Source of the DNA: a virus
DNA: 35,168 bases
IMG/VR virus record: IMGVR_UViG_3300025133_000349
Span: 1-35,168 of that record
Strand: one strand, 5' to 3'
Shown here piece after piece: positions 19,601-27,600 of the stretch. Within the stretch, counting starts at the first letter, position 1. Each line of letters begins with the position of its first letter. The translations under genes were made by a program, and so were the position numbers. The notes under the pieces were generated by a model. It had not been told where the DNA came from, did not search any database, and saw nothing but the letters and a program-made list of their open reading frames with translations.

Positions 19601-20828
19601 TTTCGTTATTTGTCCCACCTCTTACTTGTGTCCACCAATTATTTTGTATATCTTTTTCATCCCTCTTTCCTTTCCAATACCTAAACTCGTCTATCGATGC
19701 AGACAAGCGGGCCTGGCCTCCAAGTTCAAAATCGGCTAGCTTCACACCATATACATTTCCTGAAGGTGCAGTCTGTAATGAACCTATATGTGCATTCAAA
19801 GATCCGGTTACTTCGCCAAAGTCTAAGGCTGTTGTATTCGTGTTATCTAAATTACCATCAACATATGCCGTTGTTGTGATGCCGGTAGAACCAGATTCTA
19901 CTGTGACCGCGTAATGGTGCCAACTATTGTCGGCTATTGAATCCTTTGTATATGCGCTCGAAAGAAGATTTAAATCTGCTACACTAGAGCCAGATGCGAG
20001 GTGTAACCGAAGAGGATCGGCGCCTGCTTCGTGGGGCCCTGAAGCCGTAAGATAAAGTAAAAACCGGCCATAACCCGCGTGAGCGGTCGATTCCTCGGGC
20101 CCGACGGCACTAGCCGTAGACTGCCCATTCCAGAGATCAAAAATTACTTCTTTCGAGTTTTGAAGTAAAATAGTGGCGGAAGTCTCAAAGGATTCTTTTC
20201 TAAGCCAAAACTCTACTGACACTCCTTTGGACAAATCAAATTTTAAATTTGATTCACGAGTGCCAACGCGGCCAAGAGGCAATGTGCCATCGGTGGTGTA
20301 AATGTCTGTATCGTAATAATTGGCGCCCGCAAAGGAAGTGTGTAAAAACCCGGAAGACATCCCTCCAGAGGCTGTATGGGGTCCGCCAACGATTTTGATG
20401 TACTCTTTGGTATCGTAACTACCCCAGCCGGAATTCTGAACTAGATATCCGGTGCCGGCTGCCAGGGACGTTCCAAAATGGATATATCCGTTTGTGCGAG
20501 GATATCTATTTTCAAAAATATAAAGATCAAGATAATTCGATTCATTGTGAAATTTAGTTATTTCTTCTTCAGCGCCGTCATATGGAAATTCACGATAAAT
20601 TCGCGAGAGCGCGTCTTCATAATATGACTGCGCGGATCCATATGTGACAAAATTATTCGGATCACTAAAGTCAACCTGCGGAATAAATCGATTTATCCGC
20701 TTGATTTGTTCTCTTACATTATCAGCGGATTCAAGTTCAGGTGCGTTCTTTACTACTTCTTCTTCAAGACTAGTTGATTTAAGAACGGCCTGTGGTTTGT
20801 TAGTATCAAATAGTTTCTTAATACCCAT
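10689..20828 (-). CDS. Giant baseplate wedge-like protein: LamG domains plus gp7/gpI-like segment, 3379 aa
   Basis: I choose ATG at 20828 (MGIKKLFDTNK) over the in-frame TTG at 20834, because two neighbours also begin MGIK or MGVK. Residues about 195-425 are a LamG/concanavalin-like domain (VSVEFWLRKESF; DNSWHHYAVTV; SIDEFRYWKG; GVYYKFNEG). Residues about 590-655 (NEVKNLIYQNIYNNLIYIYK, then SKGTEKAFRNLIRCYGIGDE) resemble the KGT-helix segment of P2 tail protein I and T4 gp7. A second LamG-like domain spans about 756-916 (RRYYIGADRT; ISSLRHWVSYL). A helical stretch follows at about 1026-1163, then an inserted beta domain at about 1203-1353. The next 1900 residues are unrecognised. The last 120 are Gly/Ala/Gln-rich and encoded by GC-rich DNA. 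It follows gp25-like and gp6-like genes, as expected for the third wedge-core subunit. The gp7-like assignment is inference; the LamG folds are fairly clear. Confidence 0.85.
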   Translation of the reverse strand: MGIKKLFDTNKPQAVLKSTSLEEEVVKNAPELESADNVREQIKRINRFIPQVDFSDPNNFVTYGSAQSYYEDALSRIYREFPYDGAEEEITKFHNESNYLDLYIFENRYPRTNGYIHFGTSLAAGTGYLVQNSGWGSYDTKEYIKIVGGPHTASGGMSSGFLHTSFAGANYYDTDIYTTDGTLPLGRVGTRESNLKFDLSKGVSVEFWLRKESFETSATILLQNSKEVIFDLWNGQSTASAVGPEESTAHAGYGRFLLYLTASGPHEAGADPLRLHLASGSSVADLNLLSSAYTKDSIADNSWHHYAVTVESGSTGITTTAYVDGNLDNTNTTALDFGEVTGSLNAHIGSLQTAPSGNVYGVKLADFELGGQARLSASIDEFRYWKGKRDEKDIQNNWWTQVRGGTNNEIANAELGVYYKFNEGITGTSSVDSAVLDYSGRISNGVWYAYPGQAARELGSAMVSSSAAVSGTVEYKDPIIYDFHPDVKTLYSELSTTGSVYDHENQASIKDYLPSWVVEQDETDGSENVKRLTQIIGSYFDTLNLQIKALPHLSNNTYLSSSHKPTPFARNLLSSKGLTVPEIFVDADILERFANRRDDRAYDLDINEVKNLIYQNIYNNLIYIYKSKGTEKAFRNLIRCYGIGDEVVQFNAYGNNTEFKFEDTDYSTTTRKNYADFNHPNRFDGIVYQSQSATNAETLMVTHISGTSKYLTNTAEVEVVFPRKYEFDNPKYFPTPFLSSSIFGYHESRGPSDFIWKTAGNDDNFQLYFVRTARNSRDGYFELKGRTGTFGLTSSVYSNVYDNQKWNFAVRARGEKWPYANKLSGSTASDQIILEWFGVNTEFGTIKNQFQLTASAQKDAFLTADRRYYIGADRTDFSSSVVTNTDVKISSLRHWVSYLENEVIIEHAKDPLNVGTKFPSRNIAFNPDPSGVAINNQTIPNIESLAMHWDFSQVTGSDASGFFTVEDASSGSVILESRYSNEGKISNIIANQYAGTGYFPLKVSSTTVISKEFIPTNRQRLPEIINSDDAVNVLTRDDELFPRDASPSQMFFAFEKSMYGVVSQEMINYFGTIVEFNNLIGDVVNKYRGDYKGLRLLRNLFFEKIQNNPDFDKFVDYYKWIDNSLGIFLQQLVPASADVSDEIRTVVEDHILGRSKYQHQYPHLDYKGNERWGSSEDKIEGRVKGIGELSYNWQYGHAPLPTAATATITVADGDAASGMDEKETIVITSTDGTEKTYCVCNDLDSGALATGDILASDTDIGSQVAGAGLVGAIAVALNLPPATPHSQNVFLVQLKAAIEHANGHNGKIIVSAVPAEADGAQLITLTQAVPGAAGNVTVTDDMSQTTLAGFTGGDDGKQNTSARWWKERASRSNTAFGAIGTATVIAEARQSISDIILSFNSASADKFNDGTGKEGIYEGSAYALRQQTRPFKMSVGFPTQIGGGYNYPRGSKPDAVFSIFKRGKTNARFDASKGDFKDIDVAETGPPIKQAKRKFKDLLLTENLDSNSYATNKFVPPVDIYSSSAGSTGYRSDTSGLEYAGYHNDSYGDDYDIPMQGPFTKQHVGGHRHRHTDITIDPTLTSSATRAEAWHLNNAIFRANDSTLERPSSSPQYRRDEISKRPLNIKNIQHRSGSNTISMGNFNKRYEVVQTSDRRTNNSEFVKSEGFSTASVTTDLLGYVGGLVDYAKPTRTRREHVIVERFSAPGGPEVAGDTIGGPGLDYESGQYSPYNNLNYRNITVRQPLRTLLTERSERFGLRSGSGGDISLDYVTNYTASYHKVHRNRLKMARTGSDGLIATASVYDNYYVQHMIPRSDLQYSWITASYTSTQGIIFGYLPYDGLTRVSSSLPASLPGGEMGYSYVSAINFTTASELGSVLTSAGWRKPAARTDSGLASNYPTNFVGMNTTILEPISSSDFILGYPLSADNRHYYNFSTTGSFTVATNTPGGFIERIPNTTTPNGRAKSAEAFNHLMSHRNGAYGYPTWKQIRVGQGQLARHYRKNNIYTHTPRSGPPIVALVSGGSIDVSSRNGETLYITQSAVDIANKPLIYKFVVKTGETRAGKELRSQAVVKASFGNNYGFFNNSNFNESIGVKTDFKDSTYREFLNIYGRKKKDASTDPIKRLISLKYKEVVYPSRRNIYKETIRGRTNYKNNFWRDDRSNRTTLGKEKKPTNSAGYVVTQSCWALDAMEDFETLDTFTVLSGGLTASNLEGHRSGELQNEYSHYHAGTSSNAYPAALYARKHILPLSSSVQARWGMDRTDILSAAHDRNLLKAASMFRGEAFWDAGTNAGRYEGTSSAFATNATNPFYDTYDEYFTDIKAVGQAYSIIPEFRITDHLDFYSEHSEDFLVENQKLFRIVGVPSGTILAQNSSDQNFFETFTNTDFLKYFEIIKKDHDGIVDPHTITLKCKAIKKLVPYDGFYPAERTIQLSRQFLVDYSASVSRIQGEDAADASSIRNFIKPLFSPGILYNTIKSGLAVDYPIVQSKLSKNTHGLDPKRAKRARVYDADPSTMVDGHVRMIINSASFAIFSSTKKGSREATRGVSDHFGGWDKRLPFEALIDPENYLANMEIGDDEPSPYARIESIVAWDGSGGTKYKKMINNFLAESINFFLKGKKLTTIQSLRQKEFKAVTPGTPYGMRVKMWRSQTKTKLVSGSWGAYEVPQNTRTIVEVGDSDPFSGRENEGAKAIEVTPNETFTMYSRPSAFGPPLGLIRSGNYDQWSGYDAKAGSIHDYDSANGVYASHTPPYYDGECWYDIIFWPRGVETQYYSSTPHIFQFKADETGEPYKPTLDEIFASPHESLFNTSASIGGETSQLPLAGSFRRKWRFDQEALSQHAGSSYHLTGGSGDNVGSNAGSGIGIIPDGGNQTVYVGPSAGPFINEWAMQLDASLNIFRKSKNTNVKDGQRKWSIQTKFETPMLNFNGIGTGSNSLTVCNNKNANACIPRGMWHQFGRIPKDGIGVYMQVTDIPEDWLANHPSASLKPDMAGLFSSNNKSPYVNNYSDASTYYNNYSAPIGTTASYQTPAVQSLVDVCGFKTDPVRIGELPSKRKMFEAVVAVPFKIIEGERKFFATFAVNDAASGIAGESYRRLVRMMRKYVFPPSLDFVNNTDVLPISMYVFEFSHTFDKDDISKIWQNVSPKIGVEAESSFSSVTHELLANELIGNLKEALLSHTERRKMPYVDMDKELRWMVFKVKQRAKRDYFTETINKEPEMPFYTQNWPYDFCSLVEMVQIEAGISFEKVPDSRKVGFKRLKDADAAAFGDRGEAGSGEGILKEILGQDVTTEQVLTTNLGSFGTQIEQTIGGPQGDIVEAGPGQIITAGGVVGGLSGVGQQGALGPGGEEAPAEGTIQAGQAGQAGGVGGPVGIGAGETLGED

Positions 20829-20830
20829 TA

Positions 20831-22363
20831 TCAATTCTGCCTTGATTGAACTTTAAACTTAAATGTTTCCGGTTGTTCGACCCAAGAGCTGATATCTTCA
20901 TTATAGAATGCAAATTTAATCCCATACATATAACCTGTCTCTAGCATCCCCATGTCTAAATCAAAATAAGAGCCCGATGCATCGTAAGACATAACTGTGT
21001 GTTTTGTGCTGCCTGTTCCATATGGAATAACCTTCAAATCATCTACAACTCTGTATATCTCGTATGAACCGCTCTCAACAACCTGAACTTGCGGCGATGC
21101 GACCGCCTTGGTGTAAATAGTTGGGCTCCAATCTTTTTGGCGTGTATACACCCTAAATCTTCCCGTCTCGTTAAAGCGATACACATTCTTAAGATTTGTT
21201 ATTGAAATAGAGTATTCGTTGCTTGGGGCCGTAAAAGACGGCTTTAATACCATTGGTTTTATTGAACCGGTTTGATATTCCACCGATCCAGTACCACCCT
21301 TAAACCAAACATCATAAAGCGTAGTAACAGGTGTTATAGAAGAAGTGATAGCAACAGATGCCGAATATATCCCTTTCGAAACATAACCGCCGGTAGTAAC
21401 TGTCGGCAATGCCGAGCGGACATAAGTGCCATCGGCAACTAAACTAATGGCGGAACCAGACGGCGCCGTATCGTCAGATGAACCTGAATAAAAGCTTACA
21501 TAAATCTCACCAGTCCCGACGCGTGGAATATTTCTTAGGCGGCCGCGGAAATAGTTATAAAAATAAATAGTATTTAAGTTTTCTGCTGCGGTGGCCAATG
21601 AGCTGCTATAATAAAAGTTGCCCCGGTCATCCTCAATCGAAGACGCCCAACGGGCTTCAATATATGGCCTTTTGAAGAAAAACTCTGTTCCTCTTCCAAA
21701 AAACTTCTTTGTGTAATAAGAACGAGAAAGAGTTTCGTAATCTTTTGATATATAAATTCCTACGCCTTCATCATCCTTAGAACCTAGAATGTTGCCGGCA
21801 CTATTCACCCATTGTTCCACAAGGGTGGTAATATCAACCTCTATATCTTCTGTCCCCACGTCAAAAGATGCTGTGTAAGATGAAGAGGTATCTGTACGAT
21901 AATCACCCCCTGTATCAGTCCATGCAATCTCCCCAGCAGAGGAAGAAAGGCGGCTGGTCCAATTGGATGAACCTTTGTCTTTATAAAGCTCCATATCTAA
22001 GCCAGTGCCTTCGAACCACGAACTAGAAACGGGTGCGATATCCATCGTATACGATTTGGGTAAAGTTAGCCCATGGGGTGCATTATATAAGCGTAAATAA
22101 AAATTTACAGAACCGGAGTCAGGGATTACGCCGTCGGTGCGATCGGCCTTGATCGAATTCGTTGACGCCGTACAATTAAATTTTATAAGAATTCGAGACT
22201 TCTCAGCGCTGGCTGAAGAAGTTCCGGCCTGACCATAGATGGTAAATACTTCCAAAATATCTGCGGCGCCCATATTTGAACCGGTTCCGCGAGTAGTAAG
22301 GTTCTCCTCGTAAGCATTGGTAATCGTATTATCTGATGTTGCATAATATCTTTTTACGCCCAT
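20831..22363 (-). CDS. Baseplate-associated protein with DNRLRE-like beta domain, 510 aa
   Basis: The ATG at 22363 overlaps the TAA of the gp6-like gene (TAATG), with AAAGGGAC upstream. Residues about 55-240 follow the DNRLRE/jelly-roll pattern seen in bacterial surface proteins: SRILIKF (56-62), a strand ending LRLYNA, IAPVSSSWFEGTG (about 109-121), NWTSRL, VDITTLVEQWVN (176-187), GVGIYIS (200-206), and a closing RPYIEARW (232-239). The C-terminal half has further beta-rich segments (YRFNETGRFRVYTRQKDW; YGIKFAFYNEDISSW). Start MGVKRYY echoes MGIK in the two giant proteins. It lies between the gp6-like and gp7-like genes, so it probably joins or decorates the wedge. The domain family assignment comes from pattern reading and needs a profile search. 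Confidence 0.87.
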   Translation of the reverse strand: MGVKRYYATSDNTITNAYEENLTTRGTGSNMGAADILEVFTIYGQAGTSSASAEKSRILIKFNCTASTNSIKADRTDGVIPDSGSVNFYLRLYNAPHGLTLPKSYTMDIAPVSSSWFEGTGLDMELYKDKGSSNWTSRLSSSAGEIAWTDTGGDYRTDTSSSYTASFDVGTEDIEVDITTLVEQWVNSAGNILGSKDDEGVGIYISKDYETLSRSYYTKKFFGRGTEFFFKRPYIEARWASSIEDDRGNFYYSSSLATAAENLNTIYFYNYFRGRLRNIPRVGTGEIYVSFYSGSSDDTAPSGSAISLVADGTYVRSALPTVTTGGYVSKGIYSASVAITSSITPVTTLYDVWFKGGTGSVEYQTGSIKPMVLKPSFTAPSNEYSISITNLKNVYRFNETGRFRVYTRQKDWSPTIYTKAVASPQVQVVESGSYEIYRVVDDLKVIPYGTGSTKHTVMSYDASGSYFDLDMGMLETGYMYGIKFAFYNEDISSWVEQPETFKFKVQSRQN

Positions 22364-24162
22364 TATATTACTGTCCCTTTAATATCTATTTTTGGAAATT
22401 TAATTTCCAATATAACATTATCCGGAACTGAAAGATAGCGGCCGTCGAGGGACATAAAACGGCCGATGTTCAAAGTTGAGGAAGAATAATTCGCTCCTCT
22501 TTTGCTTACAAGTTTTACCTTCGACGTATCCGCCACGCCCCTTGCTTTGTTAAGAACCGAATATATATCTGTGATATAAAGCCTCTCTCCAATAAACATT
22601 GTCTTTTGGCCAAACTTTTGTCTAACGGCCGTGATTGCGTTATCAAGCACCTCGTATTTGTTTATTTCCTCGCTTGCAACCACTTCAAACTCAATTCCAA
22701 CGTTCACTACTTTAGCGTCCAAGACATCAACAGTATCGTTAATCATACGATAACGATTTAAGTGAATTTTAAGATTTTGCTTCAAAGCAGAGTTCGCCTG
22801 TATAAGTTTTCCAAACGCGTTCTCCGAAATAACATAAATATTTAGATTTCTTTTAATTGAATCCTGATCTCTGACAACCCTACAACGCTTAACTGCCCCA
22901 AGGTGGGCCGGCATCGCATAAGTGAGCGCCTCATAATCTGAACTTGTAACTGCTCTGCTCTGCGCTGGGAAGATATTTAATGCCTGGCTTCTTATCTCCT
23001 CAACATTTGGATTTCTAACAGATCCAACAATAGGCTCCTCGTTGGAGCACTCTAGAGAGGAAATGACGGAGGCCGCGGTGGCATTATTGGTTATCGATGG
23101 ATCGTTAAACTCAAAACGTGGTCTAACTAATGTGTTAACTGCACCGATGGCAGCGTTCGCATTGCTAACTGTGTTGGACCTATAAGTTATTGTTAATGTT
23201 GTGTCGGCCGGCCCAATGCCCAACTTATCAGATCCTATAAGGTCCGAAGGATCGAAAATACTGTCGGTTACATAGTCCTTCGCGTGTCTTTGAAAAACAA
23301 CATTTGATGGTTCGGCCAGGCCAGGTGTGGCCACCTGCGATTCGGATCCGAATCCAAACTGTAAAGTAATGCCGTTGCGATTTGCTGTTGTTATAAATCT
23401 TCTAGCTGCTTTAAACGGCCTCAATAAAGACGGAGCATTGTCTCTTGTGTTTTCATCTCTATTCGGAACAGATTTATACACCACATCCTGCGATAAATAT
23501 TCCACCTCATAATATTCATGACCATCAGAGTCAAATACACTAATAATTTCTACTATATTGGGGTTACGAAGCCTAACCTTTTTAAATCTTTCAAAAGATC
23601 CAATCGTCTCGGACTTGATATTAAATTGACCGGATATGATCTGCCCAACAGCCTTAACTGCATAACTTGAAGGATTTCCCGTTGAATCATCGATTGCGGC
23701 GGACACCACATCATTAGAAGGATCATCAAAACGAACATCTTCTAACAAGATAAAACTTGCGCCGCCGTCAGATGAGAGAACCGTATTCCTCTTTATGATT
23801 GGAAAATAATCTGTATTTGGACCCAAGCCGGTCGAATTTGCAGGGATAATCACATACATAGAAATCATACCCGTCGTAGATTTAGAGGACTGGTACTTAT
23901 AGCCCATTTGTTTTGCTAACCGCAATACATTATTATATTCCGAAGCAGTGTCTAAAAATGATTCATTTACCTGATAATCCAAATAGAAAGACATGATATC
24001 GCCGACGTAGGCCACAGTATCTAACATCAGAGAACCGAACGAGGCCTCGCTAAAATCTTTAAAAGTATCGGGATAATATCTTTTTGTGTAGTTAACTAGG
24101 TCTTCTCTGATAGAATCAAAGTCTCTGCTAGTATAATCTATTGGGAAAGTTCTTTTGGCCAT
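22363..24162 (-). CDS. Baseplate wedge protein, T4 gp6 / baseplate-J-like, 599 aa
   Basis: Strong match in pattern to the T4 gp6/baseplate J family. The N-terminus has DYTSRDFDSIREDLVNYTKR, then DFSEASFGSLMLDTVAYVGD and LRLAKQMGYK, the usual opening of gp6-like wedges. The centre (near residues 380-440) carries the family signature EIRSQALNIFPAQSRAVTSSDYEAL. The C-terminal part (DTVDVLDAKVVNVGIEFEVV; FIGERLYITDIYSVLNKARG) matches the conserved ring-forming region. T4 gp6 is 660 aa, so the length fits. In T4, gp6 dimers form the iris ring of the inner baseplate and bind gp25 and gp7. The gene directly follows the gp25-like gene. Its 33-base leader holds the recurrent decamer and GGAG nine bases before ATG 24162. 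Confidence 0.95.
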   Translation of the reverse strand: MAKRTFPIDYTSRDFDSIREDLVNYTKRYYPDTFKDFSEASFGSLMLDTVAYVGDIMSFYLDYQVNESFLDTASEYNNVLRLAKQMGYKYQSSKSTTGMISMYVIIPANSTGLGPNTDYFPIIKRNTVLSSDGGASFILLEDVRFDDPSNDVVSAAIDDSTGNPSSYAVKAVGQIISGQFNIKSETIGSFERFKKVRLRNPNIVEIISVFDSDGHEYYEVEYLSQDVVYKSVPNRDENTRDNAPSLLRPFKAARRFITTANRNGITLQFGFGSESQVATPGLAEPSNVVFQRHAKDYVTDSIFDPSDLIGSDKLGIGPADTTLTITYRSNTVSNANAAIGAVNTLVRPRFEFNDPSITNNATAASVISSLECSNEEPIVGSVRNPNVEEIRSQALNIFPAQSRAVTSSDYEALTYAMPAHLGAVKRCRVVRDQDSIKRNLNIYVISENAFGKLIQANSALKQNLKIHLNRYRMINDTVDVLDAKVVNVGIEFEVVASEEINKYEVLDNAITAVRQKFGQKTMFIGERLYITDIYSVLNKARGVADTSKVKLVSKRGANYSSSTLNIGRFMSLDGRYLSVPDNVILEIKFPKIDIKGTVI

Positions 24163-24178
24163 TTACAAGTTCTCCAGT

Positions 24179-24188
24179 AATAAATAGT
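24179..24188 (-). promoter_or_regulatory. Recurrent intergenic decamer, copy before the gp6-like gene
   Basis: The coding strand reads ACTATTTATT, 16 bases before ATG 24162, in the 33-base gap after the gp25-like gene. Its flank (ACTATTTATTAC) extends the match with the copy at 3446-3455 to twelve bases (ACTATTTATTAC in both). Confidence 0.4.
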
Positions 24189-24195
24189 ATCCAGT

Positions 24196-24600
24196 TTAAC
24201 TTGAAACAGGAATAGTTAAATCAGAGATAATGTTTGCTGATGGAACTGAATATCTTATTTTTATTAGAACGATCGAATTGTCTTTTGATCCCGGAAGGGC
24301 GCCCATAATGGATGGGCTTCCCACTTGTAGTGTTAATATTTTTATATAGGGTAAATACGTTGATATCTGCTGTTCAATCCTACTCTTTATTGTGGAAAGG
24401 GTGGATTCTGTATTCTGCTCAAACAAATATCTCCTAACACCTACACCAAACTCTGGAAACATTATCCGTTCACCGGGAGAAGTTAGAACGACCATTTTTA
24501 AATTCTGTGCTGCAACTTGATTTATATTTTTGTTTAAGCCATACGCACCGTCGACCGGATCAATCCTCAGTGGTAATGCAACTGATATTCCTTCTGCCAT
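24196..24600 (-). CDS. Baseplate wedge subunit, gp25-like (GPW/gp25 family), 134 aa
   Basis: Length matches T4 gp25 (132 aa). The central signature is clear: NQVAAQNLKMVVLTSPGER, followed by FPEFGVGVRRYLFEQ, is the family pattern of a helix, a short strand ending TxPGER and the FGxGxRxxLFE loop. The C-terminal half (IEQQISTYLPYIKI; IKIRYSVPSANI) fits the remaining strands. In T4 and related contractile systems, gp25 sits at the wedge centre, binds gp6 and gp7 in the core bundle, and helps start sheath assembly. It has a textbook Shine-Dalgarno (AGGAGG) six bases before ATG 24600, in the 12-base gap after the 2492-aa gene. Despite old lysozyme annotations for this family, I see no lysozyme motif here. 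Confidence 0.95.
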   Translation of the reverse strand: MAEGISVALPLRIDPVDGAYGLNKNINQVAAQNLKMVVLTSPGERIMFPEFGVGVRRYLFEQNTESTLSTIKSRIEQQISTYLPYIKILTLQVGSPSIMGALPGSKDNSIVLIKIRYSVPSANIISDLTIPVSS

Positions 24601-24612
24601 AGTGTTCCTCCT

Positions 24613-27600
24613 TTAATCACAGTCCTCTCCGTCCGCATCGAACGGGCGACTCAATAACCTTCCTCTTTCCCACCAACGCAAACCGTCTTCAAAATTAATC
24701 TTTGGTCTAATTAGATCCCTAAGATTAGTCGGGCCAGTATTTGGGTCGGTTTCATTGCTAGAATCGAAATCAATTGCCTGTGCTGCTTCATATAAACTGG
24801 TAAACAATTGTTTGGCGGCGAGCCGGGAGTCCTTGTATGCTTGTGGGCCGCGATTCCATCTATAAAATTTCTTCCCTTTCTTGCCGCCGGCGACCTCCCA
24901 CATATCTCCGCCAGTAGAAGGATAACCAATATTGCCCACAGAATCAAAAAAAGTCATAGCACTATAAATAGATTGAAGTGATATAAATCTTGAAATAGGA
25001 AAAATATACTCAAACATAGTCTTATATTCTGGTGTTTTAACCAACTCCTCAATTAAACAGTATACGTCATAGGAATCGGGGTCGAAAAGAGTAAACTCCT
25101 GATCAGGTATGGGAAGTTCGGCAGACGCAATTGGTATTAAATAGCGTTTTTTATTGTCTCTGTTCCTAACTCGGAAGGCTTTCTGGCTTATAACAACCTC
25201 TTCGTCGATCGTCGCGGCCAGTGGTCCGAAAGCTTTCTGATTTTCACTAGTTGGCTCCGGTACATAACAAATGCGCAAACCAAACTTCCACCCAGTAATA
25301 GGTATATCATGTTTGTGTCCGTCAGCGCCTGGATCCATTTGGGCTCTCTCAACCTTTGTTTTTATAATCTCGTGGTAGTGTTCGTTTCCTCGTAAATCCG
25401 TGTGAGTTGATGTTATGCCATTCCCGTCGAGATCAATATCATATGTATGGTTGTGATTTTCAATGTTTTCTGTCTCTCCGGTTCGCTCGGGGTTACCCCA
25501 AAACTCAGAAATATCTCCTTCAAGGCCATTGCGCTTGAACTTTTTGACTTTGCTATTCCAGGCTTCTATATTAACAATATCAAATAAAGTTTTTTTCCTC
25601 GACATAACTTCCCCTCGACGGTCGAATTCATCAATGGGTGGTCCAGATTTATCCTCAATACGAATGTATTTTTCTAACACAAAGGGCCAATAAGAATCGA
25701 TTGAGGCGCGTTTAAAAAGAGGATTTTGATTTTCTTCTTCGAATTCACTTGATTGCAACGCCTTAATATTGTAAGTTTCAGGATCGTTAGGATCTGACTG
25801 CACATCAAACGGCCCGTCGCTATACACCGCTCCTCTTATCCATTCTTCATTAATGAGAAATAAGTGATGGACATTGCTTACCAAGGGAGGAAGTGTTAAG
25901 ACAAATTTTTCTTTTAGTATAGCCAACTCTTCTCGTATGTAACGATTCAACATCATGAGAGCAGAACTCTCATTTTGTCTAATTGTTTTTTCGAAAGCGC
26001 TCCTTTTGGCGGCTTCCGCTGCGTGCTTACTAAATCTACTACTACCAGTTCCGATCCCGATAATATCACTGGAGGCTGCTGTGGAGAAATTTCTTTTGAA
26101 AATGCTTTGCGTTTTAATGGCGATGTCCGAAAGAACCTCCAATCCGCCGGCATATTCTCTATAATAACTATTTACAGCCCGTATTATCTCCGATAATGCC
26201 TCTTCTTCTGCCAGAGTAAAATCCCCGTCGGCCAAGCCAGAGTCACTTTCTCTTACTAGCATACCAGAATCTATTTTTCTAACTGTATTATTAACGGCTT
26301 GTTCAAGAAACCTAAAATAATATTCTTCATCTGTGGCGTTTGAACGACGGACGCCATCTTGATAAAGGCCTTGCTTTATTCTTTCGGCTATAAAACTTTC
26401 CAATAAATTGTCATAATTACTATCGCTTAACTCAAATATTGTGAATACTGGTACAGCCCTTATAAAAATGTCAAGGGTATAAATTCGTATGACTGCGCGC
26501 AATGCGCCGTCCAAATTCGCAGCATCTTCAGATGTCATAATTCTATCAAATGGCGCCTCGATAGAGCATAAAGGATCCCCCTCCAACCTATCATCACGAA
26601 GCAAATTCTGCGACATGTCGCTAACACCTGCTCTAAGATCTTCTAGATCAAATATGGGCTTTGAGGATGGCTCGCAACCATCTACCTCCGGCAACAAGGC
26701 CTCCGATATGTCTAGCCAACCCTTAAACCTTCTAGCCTGCACATAAAATGGCTTAGGGGCATCATCGCCTAATCGTTTACCAAGAAGGCCACCATACATC
26801 TCAGGATCCATATATGTGATTTTCGGTCCCTTGTAAGGAGAATGTCCGAACTTAAAAGCTTGAGCAAAATTATCTAGCCCTATTAATTCGTTTCTTTCTG
26901 CATTCTTCTCTTCTTTGCCTCTGTTAACATCATATCCCTCTGGCTGTTTAGGCTTATTGTTTTTGCCCGTTTTCCCCGTAGAAATAAGATATGATATCCT
27001 CTTAAGGAAACCGGAATTTAATTTATCAAACTCAGTGGGTTCTCCTTTTTTAGCCAAAGCAAAGTGATCTCTAAATTTAGATTCAAGTGCTATCCTTCCT
27101 AACTCCGTTCTAGAAACGCTAGAATTATCTAATAGAATTTTTAAGAAATATTGATTTAAAATTTCTACTTGATAGGAATCGGGGATTAAAGGAGTCTTAG
27201 GAAGGTTTAACGAATCTATAATATTTAAAGCACCAACATCAGAGGCACCGGGAATTTTAAGATCATAACTTGTGTAAGAATATTCCTCATCTTCACCCAG
27301 AATAGATTCCGGAGGCATATTATCCCCCATTTGTTTTATATCTCTCTTGCTTAAGGGCTTGCCTTTTTTGTTTCTGATGGTTTCTACAATTTTAAGACCA
27401 TATTCGTTCTCTGTTTTCAAAAATCCTGTTTCTTCATCATAGAGATTATAATCATATTCAACTGAAACAGAATACGGTGGATCGATCTCATCTCCGCCAT
27501 GTTCTCTTGGATATGAATCATAAAGCAAGCGAATATCAGCAGATGAAGTATCTGGGAGTTCTAGAAGTTTTGATCTGTTTCCGTAAAACTCAACGAAGGA

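Noticed and set aside
20829-20834. TTG start at 20834 for the 3379-aa protein
   Set aside because: It overlaps the stop of the 510-aa gene and adds only two residues; ATG at 20828 matches the MGIK start of related neighbours.
3446-24188. T4 late promoter (TATAAATA) as the explanation for the recurrent decamer
   Set aside because: In the coding direction TATTTATT differs from TATAAATA at several positions; the closer match, AATAAATA, is on the opposite strand and would point away from the genes. Promoter function remains possible but not of the T4 type as read.
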